Source: CAVZLD01 sp964522605 (GTDB lineage Bacteria; Planctomycetota; Planctomycetia; Pirellulales; Pirellulaceae). From it: a stretch of DNA of 6,375 nucleotides. A model generated the notes under the pieces. That model was not told the DNA's origin. It searched no databases and was given only the letters and a program-made list of their open reading frames with translations. Made by a program: the position numbers and the translations under genes. Shown in pieces: positions 5,939 to 6,375 of this stretch. Each line of letters starts with the position of its first letter. The stretch's first letter is position 1. The stretch lies in contig CAZFWV010000382.1 in assembly GCA_964522605.1 (NCBI GenBank), positions 1 to 6,375 of the forward strand, read 5' to 3'.

Positions 5939-6375
5939 CCCGCGTTGCGAGTAAGTGGACTTCGAAAATAGGGAAGACTAGAGGTATGGGCCACAGAGAA
6001 GGGGGGCGCAATCTGAGAGGGTGAGGTGGGAATCGCTGCGCCTGCGAAAGCAGTGCCTGTCCTCGCGTTCCCTCCTCGCTCGCGTTCCCGGTAATCAGGG
6101 AAGATCGGCCACGTGCGTCGCAGGCCGAGGATGCGGGGACTAGGGGGATGACGCAAGGTGGGTTCCGTGACGACCACGCAGCGCCTGTCCCCGGGTTGTG
6201 CCCGGGTTGTGCTGCAGGTTCGGGCGACGCCTCGGCGCCGATCGGCGATTTTCCGCGGCCTGCCTCTCCGCATGCGTAGGTCCCGATGGCGATGGCTGTG
6301 GCCGTGCCAATCACGCAGTGCCTGTCCCCGGGTTGTGCGGGTTGTGTCCTGACGCAGTGCCTGTCCTGGGGTTGC

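Larger units (their letters stand above)
5825..6373 (+). repeat. Array of seven dispersed direct copies of a 19-bp motif, REP-like
   Basis: Consensus CAGYGCCTGTCCCCGSGTT. Copies start at 5825, 5871, 5928, 6051, 6179, 6316 and 6355, all in one orientation; each is 19 bp. The core GCCTGTCC is invariant. Copies at 5825, 5871, 5928 end CCGCG, copies at 6179 and 6316 end CCGGG, copy 6051 has TCGCG and copy 6355 has TGGGG. Start-to-start spacing is irregular (46, 57, 123, 128, 137, 39 bp). I associate GTGCCTGTCCCC-like motifs with dispersed intergenic repeats in planctomycete and other environmental genomes, comparable to REP sequences mobilised by RAYT/IS200-like transposases, but no such transposase is present here. 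The function is unknown; the array probably extends beyond the right edge. Confidence 0.75.
5646..6375. other. Gene-free, GC-rich region upstream of etfB
   Basis: About 730 bp to the window edge without a credible gene. Several open frames cross it on both strands, but their translations are Pro/Arg/Ala-rich, contain the repeat motif in translated form (e.g. SACPRV, TRGQA) and show no domain. The content is the operon promoter candidate near 5722-5750, the seven-copy motif array (5825-6373), small hairpins, and a 12-bp perfect palindrome CGCCGATCGGCG at 6236-6247 overlapping a 10-bp palindrome TCGGCGCCGA at 6232-6241. No tRNA, transposase or phage gene was seen. Confidence 0.7.

Noticed and set aside
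6131..6140. Inverted copy of the motif (ATGCGGGGAC)
   Set aside because: Only the GTCCCCGC part is shared with the motif; the GCCTGTCC core is absent, so chance in GC-rich DNA is likely.
5646..6314. 222-codon minus-strand open frame upstream of etfB, and a 128-codon plus-strand frame at 5638-6024
   Set aside because: Both translate the noncoding repeat array (TRGQA, SACPRV-type strings), have biased low-complexity composition and no domain. Neither is supported by a ribosome-binding site.
5825..6373. CRISPR array
   Set aside because: Spacing between copies varies from 39 to 137 bp, copies are only 19 bp and diverged, and there is no cas gene in the window.

Overview
The window looks like a chromosomal segment of a planctomycete-type bacterium. 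This is an inference from three things: a TIGR03032-type protein, a small glycine-rich decapeptide-repeat protein of a kind I associate with these genomes, and GC-rich noncoding DNA sprinkled with copies of a 'GTGCCTGTCCCC' motif. No rRNA or other firm taxonomic marker is present.

Layout. From the left edge: a short hairpin (4-19); a minus-strand gene for a TIGR03032/DUF4915-like protein of unknown function (73-1284); a 133-bp divergent intergenic region with a weak candidate promoter; a plus-strand gene for a 175-residue protein with an N-terminal coiled coil and about eight Ala/Gly decapeptide repeats (1418-1945). Its stop codon overlaps, tail to tail, the stop of a minus-strand operon.

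The operon reads leftwards as etfB (5645-4725), etfA (4724-3696) and an acyl-CoA dehydrogenase (3687 or 3699 to 1942). Junctions are extremely tight: etfB and etfA abut as TAAATG, and etfA runs into the dehydrogenase with either a 4-nt overlap or an 8-nt gap. Together the three genes form an electron path: the dehydrogenase oxidises an acyl-CoA at its FAD, and the EtfAB heterodimer takes the electrons and hands them on. The final acceptor (ETF:quinone oxidoreductase or other) is not in the window. The EtfB nucleotide-binding motif (GRQAIDGDTAQVGP) resembles that of group 2 (Fix/bifurcating-type) ETFs more than that of mitochondrial-type ETF.

The right end (5646-6375, about 730 bp) has no credible gene. 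It carries a candidate promoter for the operon and an array of seven direct, same-orientation copies of a 19-bp motif (consensus CAGYGCCTGTCCCCGSGTT), irregularly spaced, with hairpins and with secondary duplication of the unit's tail. It is the most unusual DNA in the window. I found no evidence of a defence system, mobile-element gene, tRNA or CRISPR.
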